Source of the DNA: Bacillus cereus G9842 | Lineage (GTDB): Bacteria > Bacillota > Bacilli > Bacillales > Bacillaceae_G | Length of the DNA: 64,000 nucleotides | Reading direction: 5' to 3' | Assembly: GCF_000021305.1 (NCBI RefSeq) | Contig: NC_011772.1 | Location: 1,712,001-1,776,000 of the forward strand | In this document: in pieces, positions 9,807 through 19,129 of the stretch | Numbering within the stretch: position 1 is the first letter of the stretch | How the letters are laid out: the number at the start of each line of letters is the position of its first letter | The notes under the pieces: generated by a model | Told to the model about the DNA's origin: nothing | Seen by the model: only the letters and a program-made list of their open reading frames with translations | Databases searched by the model: none | Program-made: the position numbers and the translations under genes

Positions 9807-10565
9807 AAATTGAAGACAAAGATAACTTAATGTACCCATCTCATAACTGCGGTGAATGACTTCACCGTTATTTTCACCGCTTCCCATAGCGATAAATAAA
9901 GGAACAAAATGCTCTGCTCTTGGTACTGCTAATTGTGCATGAGGGGCATTGTTCTCCCAATTAAATAATGCATCTTTATCAGTAGTCTGCATATGTTTAA
10001 TAATCCAATCATCAAATTCAATTGCCCATTGTTCGGGTGTCGTTTGATTCCATTTCAAAGCTCGTAAGTTATGAACAGTAACACCGCTACCGATTATTAA
10101 AATATCTTCTTGTCCAAGCCCTTTAAGTGCTTCTCCAATCTTAAATTGCTCTTTTGCAGGAAGGAATGGATTGACTGAAATTTGGACGACAGGAATATTT
10201 GCTTCTGGATACATGCGGTGCAGAAGAGTCCATGAGCCATGATCTAAACCTCTCGTCATATTATGATGGACTGGAATACCTTTGTTTTTAAATTTTGTTT
10301 CTAACATAGATGCAATGTTAGAAGAACCTTTCGCACGATATTTGATTTCGTATAACTCAGGAGGAAAACCTCCAAAATCATAAATTGTTTCATATTCGTT
10401 ATCTGATGAAGAAATCGTTAATGCTTCACTTTCCCAATGAGCAGTGAAAATAATAATCGCTTTCGGTTTATATGTTGCTCCAAGTGTTTTTAAAAACCTT
10501 GTATAGTCTGTATCTTGAATAGCAAGCATCGGTGATCCGTGTGCTAAAAATAATGATGGCATCAT
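9804..10565 (-). CDS. class III extradiol dioxygenase family protein (DODA/YgiD type)
   Basis: A 253-residue LigB/DODA family protein. Metal-binding histidines are seen in SLFLAHGSPM (near residue 9), in IIIFTAHWES and in MTRGLDHGSWTLLHRMYPE. Family members open aromatic rings such as DOPA using non-haem iron or zinc, but the substrate here is not predictable. GGGAGGT lies upstream of two consecutive ATG codons (10565 and 10562). It stands alone between a shared terminator and a divergent hydrolase gene. Confidence 0.85.
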   Translation of the reverse strand: MMPSLFLAHGSPMLAIQDTDYTRFLKTLGATYKPKAIIIFTAHWESEALTISSSDNEYETIYDFGGFPPELYEIKYRAKGSSNIASMLETKFKNKGIPVHHNMTRGLDHGSWTLLHRMYPEANIPVVQISVNPFLPAKEQFKIGEALKGLGQEDILIIGSGVTVHNLRALKWNQTTPEQWAIEFDDWIIKHMQTTDKDALFNWENNAPHAQLAVPRAEHFVPLFIAMGSGENNGEVIHRSYEMGTLSYLCLQF

Positions 10566-10770
10566 AATAGAAACCTCCCAAAAAATATAATAATTACTTT
10601 ATGTAAGTAACTATATAATCTTATTTCGAATTCGTCAACATAATAGTTATTGAGCTAATTGGAAAAGTGCGGCATTTGTCATAATGAAAGCAATTGCATA
10701 TAATACATAATAAGAATAATGAATGGATATTCATTTTTTGATATACATAATAGAGTTGGGGGCTGACGAA

Positions 10771-11694
10771 ATGAACGTACAGGAAAGTTTCGTTACGGCA
10801 TTGGATGGATCGGAAATTTATTTACGTAAGTGGCTACCAGAAAGAGATCCGCGAGGAATTATTCAAATTGCACATGGTATGACAGAACATGCAGGTGTTT
10901 ATACAGACTTTATTGCTGCGTTATTAAAAGCAGGGTATGGTGTTTATGCACATGATCATAAAGGTCATGGGAAAACAGTGAAAAGAGAAGAAGATTATGG
11001 TCATTTTAAACCAAATGTAGGTTGGAATGAGGCTGTTTCTGATGTTATTTTTGTATCAGAAACGATAAGAAAAGAGCAGACATGCCCGTTATTTTTACTT
11101 GGACATAGTATGGGTTCTTTTTTATCAAGACGTGCTGTACAACTGAAAGGTGAATTATATGATGGATTCCTTATTTCAGGAACTGGTGGAAATCCAGGGA
11201 TTTTAGGAAGTATCGGTCATAAAGTAGCGACAATTGAGATGAAATTACGCGGGGAAAAAACGAAAAGTCCAATGTTAAATTTTTTATCTTTCGGAAACTT
11301 CAATTCGAACTTTAAGCCAAATCGTACAAAATTTGATTGGTTATCTTCAGATAATAATCAAGTTGATAAATATATTGCGGATCCGTTATGTGGTTTCATT
11401 TGTACGACGAGTTTTTACCGAGAATTATTTTCTGGAGTATTAGAAGTAAATAAACTAGAAGAATACAAGAAGACGCCAAAAAATCTTCCAATACATATAT
11501 TCTCTGGTGATCGTGATCCTGTTGGCGATATGGGGAAAGGTGTAATAGAAGTATATGAAAACTATAAAAAATGTGGTATGAAAGACGTGACACTACGTTT
11601 ATATGAAAATGGTAGACATGAAATGTTTCATGAAGTAAATAAGGATGAAGTATTTAAAGATTTAATTTCGTGGTTAGATGCGCATAATGGATAA
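10771..11694 (+). CDS. alpha/beta hydrolase, lysophospholipase/monoacylglycerol lipase-like
   Basis: A 307-residue serine hydrolase of the S33/Hydrolase_4 family. The oxyanion-loop motif IIQIAHGMTEHAGVY, the nucleophile elbow GHSMGS, the acid in FSGDRDPVGD and the histidine in ENGRHEMFHE are all present, so it should be active on lipid or other esters. It has no signal peptide and is therefore probably cytoplasmic. I use the ATG at 10771 (GGGGG upstream and the start of conserved sequence); an in-frame ATG 16 codons earlier adds a hydrophobic tail without a clear ribosome site. Confidence 0.85.
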   Translation: MNVQESFVTALDGSEIYLRKWLPERDPRGIIQIAHGMTEHAGVYTDFIAALLKAGYGVYAHDHKGHGKTVKREEDYGHFKPNVGWNEAVSDVIFVSETIRKEQTCPLFLLGHSMGSFLSRRAVQLKGELYDGFLISGTGGNPGILGSIGHKVATIEMKLRGEKTKSPMLNFLSFGNFNSNFKPNRTKFDWLSSDNNQVDKYIADPLCGFICTTSFYRELFSGVLEVNKLEEYKKTPKNLPIHIFSGDRDPVGDMGKGVIEVYENYKKCGMKDVTLRLYENGRHEMFHEVNKDEVFKDLISWLDAHNG

Positions 11695-11731
11695 GAAAAA
11701 ACCTCACTTCATGCTGAAGTGAGGTTTTTTG
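11695..11731 (+). terminator. rho-independent terminator after alpha/beta hydrolase
   Basis: AAAAAACCTCACTTCA pairs perfectly with TGAAGTGAGGTTTTTT over a three-base loop. Confidence 0.92.
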
Positions 11732-11750
11732 AAAAACTGGAGGTATGGTT

Positions 11751-11831
11751 ATGAGTGAATTTGTAAATAAAGAATATGTAGAAATAAATTTTCAAGATGT
11801 TAAGAATAATTTCTACTCAACCTTTTTATAA
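11751..11831 (+). CDS. short open reading frame (26 codons), possible remnant or leader
   Basis: An ATG preceded by CTGGAGGTATGGTT, an excellent ribosome site, opens 26 codons (begins MSEFVNKEYVEINF). It sits directly after a terminator and 55 bases before the LytTR regulator. It may be a real small protein, a leader peptide, or the start of a deleted gene; the sequence does not decide. No family is recognised. Confidence 0.35.
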   Translation: MSEFVNKEYVEINFQDVKNNFYSTFL

Positions 11832-11886
11832 AGCAACAGATGCCTGTTCATAATAGTAGTATAATAGTGAATGAGGTGTTAATAGA

Positions 11887-12531
11887 ATGGAAGATAGAAC
11901 GTTAGGTTTATTACTAGATGTTGTTGGGGAATTATTTTCAGATGAAATTTCAATTGCTGTTTCAAATACGAAAGAATATATTTACTATCGGCCAAGTAAA
12001 CGAATTGATTTAAAGATTAGTGTCGGGGATCCTATAAAGGAAGGAACGATTGCTCATAAAGCGATGGTGATGAACCAAAAAACCTCTGAGTTTATTAATC
12101 GGGATGTTTTTGGTATTCCTTATCATGGAATGGCTGTACCATTTTCAAACAATGGAAAGCTTGAAGGGTGCGTAACGGCAATTTATCCAGCTTTAACGGA
12201 TGGAAAGTCAGTTGTTACTTTAAAAACAACAGACGGCTGGATTCCGGTTCCTTTTTCAAAGGTTATGTATTTAGAGGCTAAAGATAAAAAGACGTATGTG
12301 AATTCAGAAGAGTTATCAGGAACACATAAATACTCTCTGCAAGAATTCGAATACTTGCTTCCGAAAGATTCATTTATTAGATGTCATCGTTCGTTTATTG
12401 TAAATGTTAATCATATTAAAGCGATTTATCCTGATACCCATTCTACTTTTGTACTTTCAATGGATAATGGTGAGAGAGTACCAGTTAGTCAATCGTACGC
12501 TAGTTATTTCCGTAAGCTTCTAGGATTCTAA
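11887..12531 (+). CDS. LytTR-type DNA-binding regulator
   Basis: A 214-residue protein whose last ~100 residues form a LytTR DNA-binding domain (VMYLEAKDKKTYVNS, DSFIRCHRSFIVNVNHIKAIYP, VPVSQSYASYFRKLLGF). The first ~105 residues are not a receiver domain: there is no phospho-acceptor aspartate pattern, so it may sense a small molecule instead. GAGGTG precedes the ATG. It lies 127 bases before a CoA-transferase gene on the same strand, which it might control; that link is inferred from position only. Confidence 0.82.
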   Translation: MEDRTLGLLLDVVGELFSDEISIAVSNTKEYIYYRPSKRIDLKISVGDPIKEGTIAHKAMVMNQKTSEFINRDVFGIPYHGMAVPFSNNGKLEGCVTAIYPALTDGKSVVTLKTTDGWIPVPFSKVMYLEAKDKKTYVNSEELSGTHKYSLQEFEYLLPKDSFIRCHRSFIVNVNHIKAIYPDTHSTFVLSMDNGERVPVSQSYASYFRKLLGF

Positions 12532-12658
12532 GTTTTTCTGCTTTAGAACCTAGATTTGCTGTTCTGTCTGAATTTTCGGCATTGTATACTAAAATCCCTA
12601 TTTTGATAGTGTTAATGTGTAAAATAATTATGAATATTCAATGAGAGAGGGATTACAT

Positions 12659-14173
12659 ATGGAGAATAACTTAGATAGAATCAGAGATCAACGTCTAAAA
12701 GATCGGGTAGTTACACCTGAGGAAGCAGCTTCCTGGATTCAAAGTGGAATGACTTTAGGCTTAAGTGGGTTTACACGTGCAGGTGATGTAAAAGCAGTCC
12801 CATTTGCGCTTGTAAACCGAGTTAAGAATGATGAATCTTTTAAAGTAAATGTTTATACTGGGGCTTCTTTAGGCTCGGATGTAGACAAATTATTTGCTGA
12901 GGCAGGAATTTTAGGGAAAAGATTACCTTTCCAAGCTGACGCGACTATGCGAAAAGGAATTAATAACGGAGACTTTTTATTTGTGGATCAACATTTGTCT
13001 CATACAGCAGAGTTACTCCGCGCTGACGTTCTGGATATAGATTTCGCTATTTTGGAAGCGGTTGCGATTACAGAGGACGGAATGATTATTCCAACCACTT
13101 CAATTGGAAATTCCTTAGCGTTTTCCTTAAATGCTAAGTCTATTATTATTGAAATGAATATGGCTCAATCCGCGCAATTAGAGGGGCTACATGATCTATA
13201 TGAACCAGGTAAACAAGGAGAGAGGCTGCCAATTCCGCTTGTGAAAACAGATGACCGAATTGGAACAATTGGTATTCAAATTGATCCTGAAAAAGTAAAG
13301 GGAATTGTGTTTACGAATCAATTGGATTCGCCATCGACAATTGTTCCTCCGGATGAAGAAACTGTTATTATGGCACAGCATTTAATAGAATTCCTTCGAG
13401 AAGAAGTCAAAGTAGGCCGATTAACAAATCGTTTAGCGCCGTTACAATCAGGAATTGGTTCAGTGGCTAATGCAGTATTGCACGGAATGTTAGATTCAGA
13501 ATTTGAAGATTTAGAAGTATATTCCGAGGTTTTACAAGATGCAGTTTTTGATCTTATGGATGCTGGAAAAGTCAATTTTGCTTCTTGTTGTTCTATCACG
13601 CTTTCTGAAGAGAAAATGCAACAAGTATTTTCTAACTTTGAAAAATATCGTGACAAATTAATGATGCGTCCACAAGAGATTTCCAATCATCCTGAAATTA
13701 TTCGTCGCCTTGGATTAATCTCAATTAATACTGCATTAGAATTAGATATATACGGAAATGTTAACTCTACTCACGTTTTAGGTACAAAAATGATGAATGG
13801 TATTGGTGGGTCTGGTGATTTTGCAAGAAATGCTCGCTTAGCTATCTTTGTTACTAAATCGATTGCGAAAGGTGGTAACATTTCAAGCATCGTTCCTTTT
13901 ATTTCTCATGTAGACCATACTGAACATGATGTAGATGTTATCGTCACTGAACAGGGGTATGCTGACTTAAGGGGACTTGCGCCAAGAGAAAGAGTGGAAC
14001 TTATTATTGAGAATTGCGTACATCCAATGTATCGTGCCCAGCTACGAGCTTATTACGAAGAAGCAAAAACAAGAGGTGGACAAACTCCTCATATTTTAGA
14101 AAAAGCTTTTTCTTGGCATACGAACTATGCTAAAAATGGAACAATGCTTGAAGCGGTAGTAGAAACTGTATAG
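12659..14173 (+). CDS. acetyl-CoA hydrolase / succinyl-CoA:acetate CoA-transferase family
   Basis: A 504-residue class I CoA-transferase of the Ach1/AarC/Cat1 group, which swaps CoA between acetate and succinate or hydrolyses acetyl-CoA. Visible signatures are GLSGFTRAGDVKAVP near the N-terminus, LQSGIGSVANAV, the catalytic glutamate in EVYSEVLQD, and GGSGDFARNA plus VTEQGYADLRGLAPRER near the end. The ATG at 12659 follows AGAGAGGG; the in-frame ATG at 12641 lies inside that site. Acetate versus other acyl specificity cannot be read from sequence. A terminator follows 55 bases after the stop. Confidence 0.88.
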   Translation: MENNLDRIRDQRLKDRVVTPEEAASWIQSGMTLGLSGFTRAGDVKAVPFALVNRVKNDESFKVNVYTGASLGSDVDKLFAEAGILGKRLPFQADATMRKGINNGDFLFVDQHLSHTAELLRADVLDIDFAILEAVAITEDGMIIPTTSIGNSLAFSLNAKSIIIEMNMAQSAQLEGLHDLYEPGKQGERLPIPLVKTDDRIGTIGIQIDPEKVKGIVFTNQLDSPSTIVPPDEETVIMAQHLIEFLREEVKVGRLTNRLAPLQSGIGSVANAVLHGMLDSEFEDLEVYSEVLQDAVFDLMDAGKVNFASCCSITLSEEKMQQVFSNFEKYRDKLMMRPQEISNHPEIIRRLGLISINTALELDIYGNVNSTHVLGTKMMNGIGGSGDFARNARLAIFVTKSIAKGGNISSIVPFISHVDHTEHDVDVIVTEQGYADLRGLAPRERVELIIENCVHPMYRAQLRAYYEEAKTRGGQTPHILEKAFSWHTNYAKNGTMLEAVVETV

Positions 14174-14228
14174 GTGTGTATCGTACGAAATAGTAAAACG
14201 AATGAGTGAGCTTGAAGATTAAATTTTA

Positions 14229-14272
14229 GAAAAAGAGAACGCCGACTTTTAGGGATGGCGTTCTTTTTCTTT
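14229..14272 (+). terminator. rho-independent terminator after CoA-transferase
   Basis: AGAACGCC and GGCGTTCT form the stem, flanked by an A-rich left arm and TTTTTCTTT on the right. Confidence 0.88.
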
Positions 14273-14410
14273 AAATAAATTGTTAAAAATCGTACTGATT
14301 ATAATAAAGATTTATAAAAGTAATTTCTAATTTATGAAAATAAAAGGTTTTTTGAAGTGCTTTCCGAATCAATTTAGTAGTTTACATATTGAAAGTGAGG
14401 AAAAAGAATC

Positions 14411-14854
14411 ATGAAGATAAGAGAAGCGTTATTAAGTGAAGCAAATGAATTAAGTGAATTCGCACTACATTCAAAAGCAACGTGGAATTATAGTGAAGAA
14501 TTCATACTTGCCTGTAAGGAAGATTTAACAATTACGGAAGAGTACATAAAAAATAATTTTGTATATGTTTTAGAAAACGATAATACGAAGATTGGGTTTT
14601 TCTCATTTTTACATAACGATAAAGCTCTCGATTTCTTATACATTCATCCTCGTTACAAAGGAAAGGGGTATGGAAAAATAATGTGGAAGTTTGTAATAGA
14701 GTAAGCAAAGGAACTAGGAATAAAAAGCTTTACAATTGATAGTGATCCGAATGCAAAAGGGTTTTACTTGAAGATGGGAGCAAAGTTAATAGGAGAGACA
14801 CCATCAACGGTTTTTGAGGATCGTTTACTGCCTCTTTTGCAACATGATGTGTAA
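14411..14854 (+). pseudogene. GNAT acetyltransferase interrupted by an in-frame TAA
   Basis: The frame opens with an ATG behind AGTGAGGAAAAAG and encodes a GNAT protein. After 97 codons, within YKGKGYGKIMWKFVIE (the acetyl-CoA-binding helix), a TAA occurs at 14702-14704. The same frame then continues without shift for 49 more codons (AKELGIKSFTIDSDPNAKGF and onward), the expected C-terminal half, to a TAA at 14852. A single substitution of a GAA or CAA codon explains this. The fragment would lack the C-terminal strands, so the gene is probably inactive unless the stop is read through. Confidence 0.85.
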
Positions 14855-14881
14855 AACAATTAATAGTAGGAGAAGATTAGA

Positions 14882-15241
14882 ATGGATGATGTAAAGATAA
14901 AAAGGATATATGAAGCACTAGTAAAATCATGGTCGATTGAAACAAGTTTAAAGTGGACTATTGAGAATCCGGCAAAGGGATAGTGTGGTGTAACGGCTTT
15001 AGTCGTTCAAGATATATACGGAGGAAAAATCAAAAAGACAAAAGTAGGGGAGGTGTGGCATTTTTATATCTGTATAGTTGGACAGAGGTTTGATTTTACA
15101 GGGACTCAGTTCAATGGAAGATTGAATTATTTGGATGTGGAATCAAATCGAGAAGAAGCATTTGCAGATACAAATGAAAAACAATATAGCATTTTGAAGG
15201 AAAAGATAATGAAAGAATTCAAATTATCTTTTGACTCTTAA
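14882..15241 (+). pseudogene. YunG-like protein interrupted by an in-frame TAG
   Basis: An ATG follows AGTAGGAGAAGATTAG and opens a frame resembling B. subtilis YunG (IYEALVKSWSIETSLKWT). After 33 codons a TAG at 14981-14983 interrupts the PAKG-CGVTALVVQDIYGG region, where family members, as I remember them, carry glutamine (CAG to TAG). The frame then runs on for 85 codons to a normal stop at 15239. YunG's function is not established. It starts 27 bases after the equally interrupted GNAT gene. Confidence 0.82.
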
Positions 15242-15313
15242 TCTTTAATAAGTTACTATAATGGTGGTAACTTCATTAAAGGGAACTTCATAGAGTTGAA
15301 AGGGGAAATACTT

Positions 15314-16621
15314 TTGAAAACAACTTATGTAAACGCTACAATTGTAACGATGAATGAACAAAACGAAGTGATAGAAAATGGATATATCATTGTAGAAAAT
15401 GATCAAATTATAGATGTAAAGAGCGGAGAATTTGCAAATGATTTTGAAGTAGATGAAGTAATTGACATGAAAGGAAAGTGGGTTTTACCAGGGCTTGTAA
15501 ATACACATACACACGTTGTAATGAGTCTCCTAAGAGGTATTGGAGATGATATGTTATTACAGCCATGGCTTGAGACGAGAATTTGGCCACTGGAAAGTCA
15601 GTTTACTCCAGAGCTTGCGGTTGCTAGTACGGAATTAGGATTACTTGAAATGGTGAAAAGTGGTACAACATCATTCTCTGACATGTTTAATCCAATTGGA
15701 GTAGATCAAGATGCAATTATGGAAACGGTATCAAGGAGCGGGATGCGAGCTGCTGTTTCAAGGACTTTATTTAGCTTCGGAACGAAAGACGATGAAAAGA
15801 AAGCGATTGAAGAAGCTGAGAAATATGTGAAGCGTTATTATAAAGAAAGTGGCATGTTAACTACGATGGTTGCACCACATAGTCCATATACATGTAGTAC
15901 AGAACTGTTAGAAGAGTGCGCTCGTATTGCAGTAGAAAATCAAACAATGGTTCATATCCACCTTTCTGAAACAGAGCGTGAAGTACGTGATATTGAAGCA
16001 CAGTACGGAAAACGTCCAGTAGAATATGCAGCGAGCTGCGGGTTGTTTAAACGCCCAACAGTTATTGCACACGGTGTAGTATTAAATGAAAATGAACGTG
16101 CATTTTTAGCAGAACATGACGTTCGAGTAGCACATAATCCGAATAGTAATTTAAAACTAGGATCTGGTATAGCGAATGTAAAAGCGATGCTAGAAGCAGG
16201 AATGAAAGTAGGAATTGCAACAGATAGTGTGGCATCAAACAACAATTTAGATATGTTTGAAGAAATGCGTATAGCGACTTTACTACAAAAAGGTATTCAC
16301 CAAGATGCAACAGCTTTACCGGTTGAAACTGCTCTTACACTTGCGACTAAAGGAGCTGCTGAAGTAATCGGGATGAAACAAACAGGATCACTTGAGGTTG
16401 GAAAGTGTGCTGATTTTATTACGATTGACCCATCTAATAAGCCGCATTTACAACCAGCAGATGAAGTGTTATCGCACCTGGTATATGCAGCTAGTGGAAA
16501 AGATATAAGCGATGTAATTATTAACGGAAAGCGTGTCGTTTGGAATGGCGAATGTAAAACGTTAGATGAAGAGCGTATTATATTTGAAGCGAGTCGTTAT
16601 AAACGAGGTTTACAAAGATAG
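15314..16621 (+). CDS. mtaD: 5-methylthioadenosine/S-adenosylhomocysteine deaminase
   Basis: Amidohydrolase deaminating methylthioadenosine or SAH to the inosine derivatives in sulfur and purine recycling. The 435 residues include the metal-site motif NTHTHVVMSLLRG, the HIHLSETEREV histidines, VIAHGVVLNE and GIATDSVASNNNLDMFEEM. I chose the TTG at 15314 because AAAGGGGA (15299-15306) is well spaced; the TTG at 15296 lies before that site. The resulting length agrees with the family as I know it in the B. cereus group. The alternative family member guanine/cytosine deaminase is less likely given the conserved motifs. Confidence 0.88.
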   Translation: MKTTYVNATIVTMNEQNEVIENGYIIVENDQIIDVKSGEFANDFEVDEVIDMKGKWVLPGLVNTHTHVVMSLLRGIGDDMLLQPWLETRIWPLESQFTPELAVASTELGLLEMVKSGTTSFSDMFNPIGVDQDAIMETVSRSGMRAAVSRTLFSFGTKDDEKKAIEEAEKYVKRYYKESGMLTTMVAPHSPYTCSTELLEECARIAVENQTMVHIHLSETEREVRDIEAQYGKRPVEYAASCGLFKRPTVIAHGVVLNENERAFLAEHDVRVAHNPNSNLKLGSGIANVKAMLEAGMKVGIATDSVASNNNLDMFEEMRIATLLQKGIHQDATALPVETALTLATKGAAEVIGMKQTGSLEVGKCADFITIDPSNKPHLQPADEVLSHLVYAASGKDISDVIINGKRVVWNGECKTLDEERIIFEASRYKRGLQR

Positions 16622-16638
16622 ATAATTATGTGGCAGTT

Positions 16639-16675
16639 GAAAAAGCTATCCTTTTTTAAAAGGATAGCTTTTTTC
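16639..16675 (+). terminator. rho-independent terminator after mtaD
   Basis: AAAAAGCTATCCTTTT pairs with AAAAGGATAGCTTTTTT over a two-base loop; effectively bidirectional. Confidence 0.9.
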
Positions 16676-16776
16676 TCGAACGAATAAATATTCAAAAGAA
16701 TGTCGCATCTTTCTGTTAGTATTTCTGCTATAATATATTACGCTTTATAATATTTTATATTTAAGGAGAACAACTC

Positions 16777-18405
16777 ATGAAGCGAAAAAAGAGCCATTTA
16801 ATGGTAATGGCACTTGTTACATCTTTATTATTAACAGCTTGTAATAATAAAGCGGATAAAAGTGACATAGAGGTTAAAAAACAAGTGTTAAATGTAACAG
16901 TATCAGAAGAAATTCCTTCTCTGGACACTGTGAAAACAACAGATGGTACATCAGCGCACGTTATGCAGAATATATTTGAAGGGTTATATGTATTAAATGA
17001 TCAAGATCAGCCTACTCCAGCCATAGCAAAATCGTTTAAAAGAAGTGAAGATGGTAAGAAATATACATTTGACTTGCGTAAAGATGCAAAATGGTCAAAT
17101 GGGGATAATGTAACAGCAAATGATTTTATGTTTGCGTGGAAACGTGCAATTAACCCTGAAACAGCATCTCAATATGCGTCCATGCTCTTTTATGTAAAAA
17201 ATGCGAAAGAGATTAATAAGGGAGCAATGTCTCTAGATGAACTTGGAGTTACGGTTATAAATGATTATAAGTTAGAAGTTGAACTAGAACAGCCAATTCC
17301 GTATTTTTTACAGTTGTTAGCATTACCTATATATTTACCACAGCATGAATCATTTTTGAAAGAACAAGGAAACAATTATGCATTGGAACCTAGTAATCTC
17401 ATATATAACGGTCCATTTGTATTAGAAAAATGGAAGCATGAACAAGAGTTTCAATTAAAGAAAAATGCTACATATTGGGATCAAAAGAAAGTGAAACTAG
17501 ACGAAATAAACTTTCATATCGTGAAGGATACAATGACAGCTGTAAATTTATATGAAGCCGGAGATTTGGACCGGGTACCTATTAATTCGCAAGTTGTAGA
17601 CAAGTATAAGGGGAATAAGGAATTACATATGTCGAGTGATCCTGGAATTGCTATGCTTCGTTTTAATGAAAAAAATACCGCGTTAGCAAATAAAAAGGTG
17701 CGTCAATCTATTTCATTAGCGTTAAATAAAGATGATTTCGTTGCTCACTTTATTAATAACGGAGCAAAACCTGCAAGTGGACTTGTACCAATTGGTCATG
17801 TAAATGAAGAGACTGGCAAAGATTTTAGAAAAGAAAACGGAGATCTTTCTCTATATGACTTACAAAAGGCGAAAAAGATTTGGGAAGAAGCGAAAAAAGA
17901 ACTTGGAGTAGGCGAAGTAAACCTTGAGTTTCTAACATTTGAACAAGATAACGCAAAACGTATGGCAGAATATATAAAAGGTGACTTAGAAAAGTATTTG
18001 CATGGATTAACGATACAAATTAAACAACAGCCATTTAAGCAAAAATTACAGTTAGAACAAACAGGTGATTACGATATAACTATGGCAAATTGGGGACCTG
18101 ACTATAAAGACCCAATTAGTTATTTAGAGTTATTTACGACAGGGAATCCGAATAATAAAATGAATTATTCTAATGTTCGTTACGATGAATTAATAAAGAA
18201 AGCGAAAACGGATTTTGTACTAGATAGGGAAAAACGATGGGAAGCGTTGCGAGAAGCCGAGCAGGTATTATTAGAAGATGCTGCGGTGGCGCCGCTTTAT
18301 CATATTGGCTCAGCGTATGTACAAAAGGAGTATGTAAAAGGGATTGAAAAACATCAATTTGGTGGTGTTTATACTTATAAGAATGCTTATATTGCTAATG
18401 AATAA
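16777..18405 (+). CDS. peptide ABC transporter substrate-binding lipoprotein (OppA family)
   Basis: A 542-residue family 5 extracellular solute-binding protein. The signal peptide ends in the lipobox LLTAC, with Cys22 as the lipid attachment site. The SBP_bac_5 body is clear: LDTVKTTDGTSAHVMQNIFEGLY, AKWSNGDNVTANDFMFAWKRA, NGPFVLEKWKHEQEF and ITMANWGPDYKDPISYLEL. It would bind oligopeptides outside the membrane. No permease or ATPase genes are adjacent, so it must work with an Opp system encoded elsewhere, as many Bacillus OppA paralogues do. AAGGAGAAC precedes the ATG. Confidence 0.92.
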   Translation: MKRKKSHLMVMALVTSLLLTACNNKADKSDIEVKKQVLNVTVSEEIPSLDTVKTTDGTSAHVMQNIFEGLYVLNDQDQPTPAIAKSFKRSEDGKKYTFDLRKDAKWSNGDNVTANDFMFAWKRAINPETASQYASMLFYVKNAKEINKGAMSLDELGVTVINDYKLEVELEQPIPYFLQLLALPIYLPQHESFLKEQGNNYALEPSNLIYNGPFVLEKWKHEQEFQLKKNATYWDQKKVKLDEINFHIVKDTMTAVNLYEAGDLDRVPINSQVVDKYKGNKELHMSSDPGIAMLRFNEKNTALANKKVRQSISLALNKDDFVAHFINNGAKPASGLVPIGHVNEETGKDFRKENGDLSLYDLQKAKKIWEEAKKELGVGEVNLEFLTFEQDNAKRMAEYIKGDLEKYLHGLTIQIKQQPFKQKLQLEQTGDYDITMANWGPDYKDPISYLELFTTGNPNNKMNYSNVRYDELIKKAKTDFVLDREKRWEALREAEQVLLEDAAVAPLYHIGSAYVQKEYVKGIEKHQFGGVYTYKNAYIANE

Positions 18406-18409
18406 ATAC

Positions 18410-18442
18410 AAAAAACCTTACTTTTTAAAAGTAAGGTTTTTT
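18410..18442. terminator. terminator after OppA-like gene, shared with converging GNAT
   Basis: AAAAAACCTTACTTTT and AAAAGTAAGGTTTTTT form a near-perfect symmetric hairpin between two converging genes. Confidence 0.9.
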
Positions 18443-18456
18443 ACACATGAATTCTA

Positions 18457-18987
18457 TTAAACCGATTTTAATAAAGCGTAAAAATTCGTATCATATGGGA
18501 TATCATCTTGATACATATAATTTTTTAGAACGCCTTCTTTTTCAAAGCCTAATTTTAATAGTACTTTATTGGAAGCTTCATTTTCAAGAAATACAATTGC
18601 CCCGATCCGCTTTAAATGAATCGTATGGAAACCGTATGATATAACCTCAGAAACAGCTTCAGTCGCATATCCTTTTCCCCAGTGTTCAGGTAAAAAGGCA
18701 TAACTTATATTGGCTCGTTTATGCTCAGAAGACCAATCGTGAAAACCAATGGTACCGATGAGTTCTTTCTTGTCTTTTAATTCGATTCCCCATTTTATAC
18801 CGTTTCTTGCATTGTAACTGAGCTTAAAGTTATGAATGATTTGTTTCACTTGATCAACATCTTGTAACGGTTTTTGGCCATAATAGCGCAGTACATTAGT
18901 ATTAGAAAAGCATTGTAGTATACGCGGTGCATCTTCTTCGGTAAGTTCTCTTAAAATGAGTCGGTCTGTTTTCAATATAGGAAACAT
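18457..18987 (-). CDS. GNAT acetyltransferase, RimJ/RimL type
   Basis: A 176-residue acetyltransferase. It begins with the ILKTDRLILRELTEEDAPRI pattern of the RimJ/RimL ribosomal-protein acetyltransferase group and has the acetyl-CoA loop LPEHWGKGYATEAVSEV and the C-terminal NEASNKVLLKLGFEKEG motif. The true acceptor (protein N-terminus or small molecule) is unknown. AATGGAGTG precedes the ATG. Converges on the OppA-like gene. Confidence 0.85.
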   Translation of the reverse strand: MFPILKTDRLILRELTEEDAPRILQCFSNTNVLRYYGQKPLQDVDQVKQIIHNFKLSYNARNGIKWGIELKDKKELIGTIGFHDWSSEHKRANISYAFLPEHWGKGYATEAVSEVISYGFHTIHLKRIGAIVFLENEASNKVLLKLGFEKEGVLKNYMYQDDIPYDTNFYALLKSV

Positions 18988-19129
18988 GCTTTCACTCCAT
19001 TTCTTTTGAAACTAGAATGTGTTGTTATTATATAATCTAGTCTGAAAATAAAGATTATTCAAGAGGGGAGTAAGGTTTTAATTTATGATAAAATTGATTG
19101 TGGAATATATTTCAAAAAGAGGTTTGTAT

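Noticed and set aside
12518..12555. Hairpin at the end of the LytTR gene (CTAGGATTCTAAG / CTTTAGAACCTAG)
   Set aside because: The stem is bulged and no T-tract follows, so I do not call it a terminator.
15240..15262. TATAAT before mtaD as a full promoter
   Set aside because: The only TTGAC-like -35 is 20 bases away, too far to call with confidence.
18447..18644. 65-codon + strand frame after the OppA-like gene
   Set aside because: Antisense to the RimJ/RimL-type acetyltransferase and without a ribosome site.
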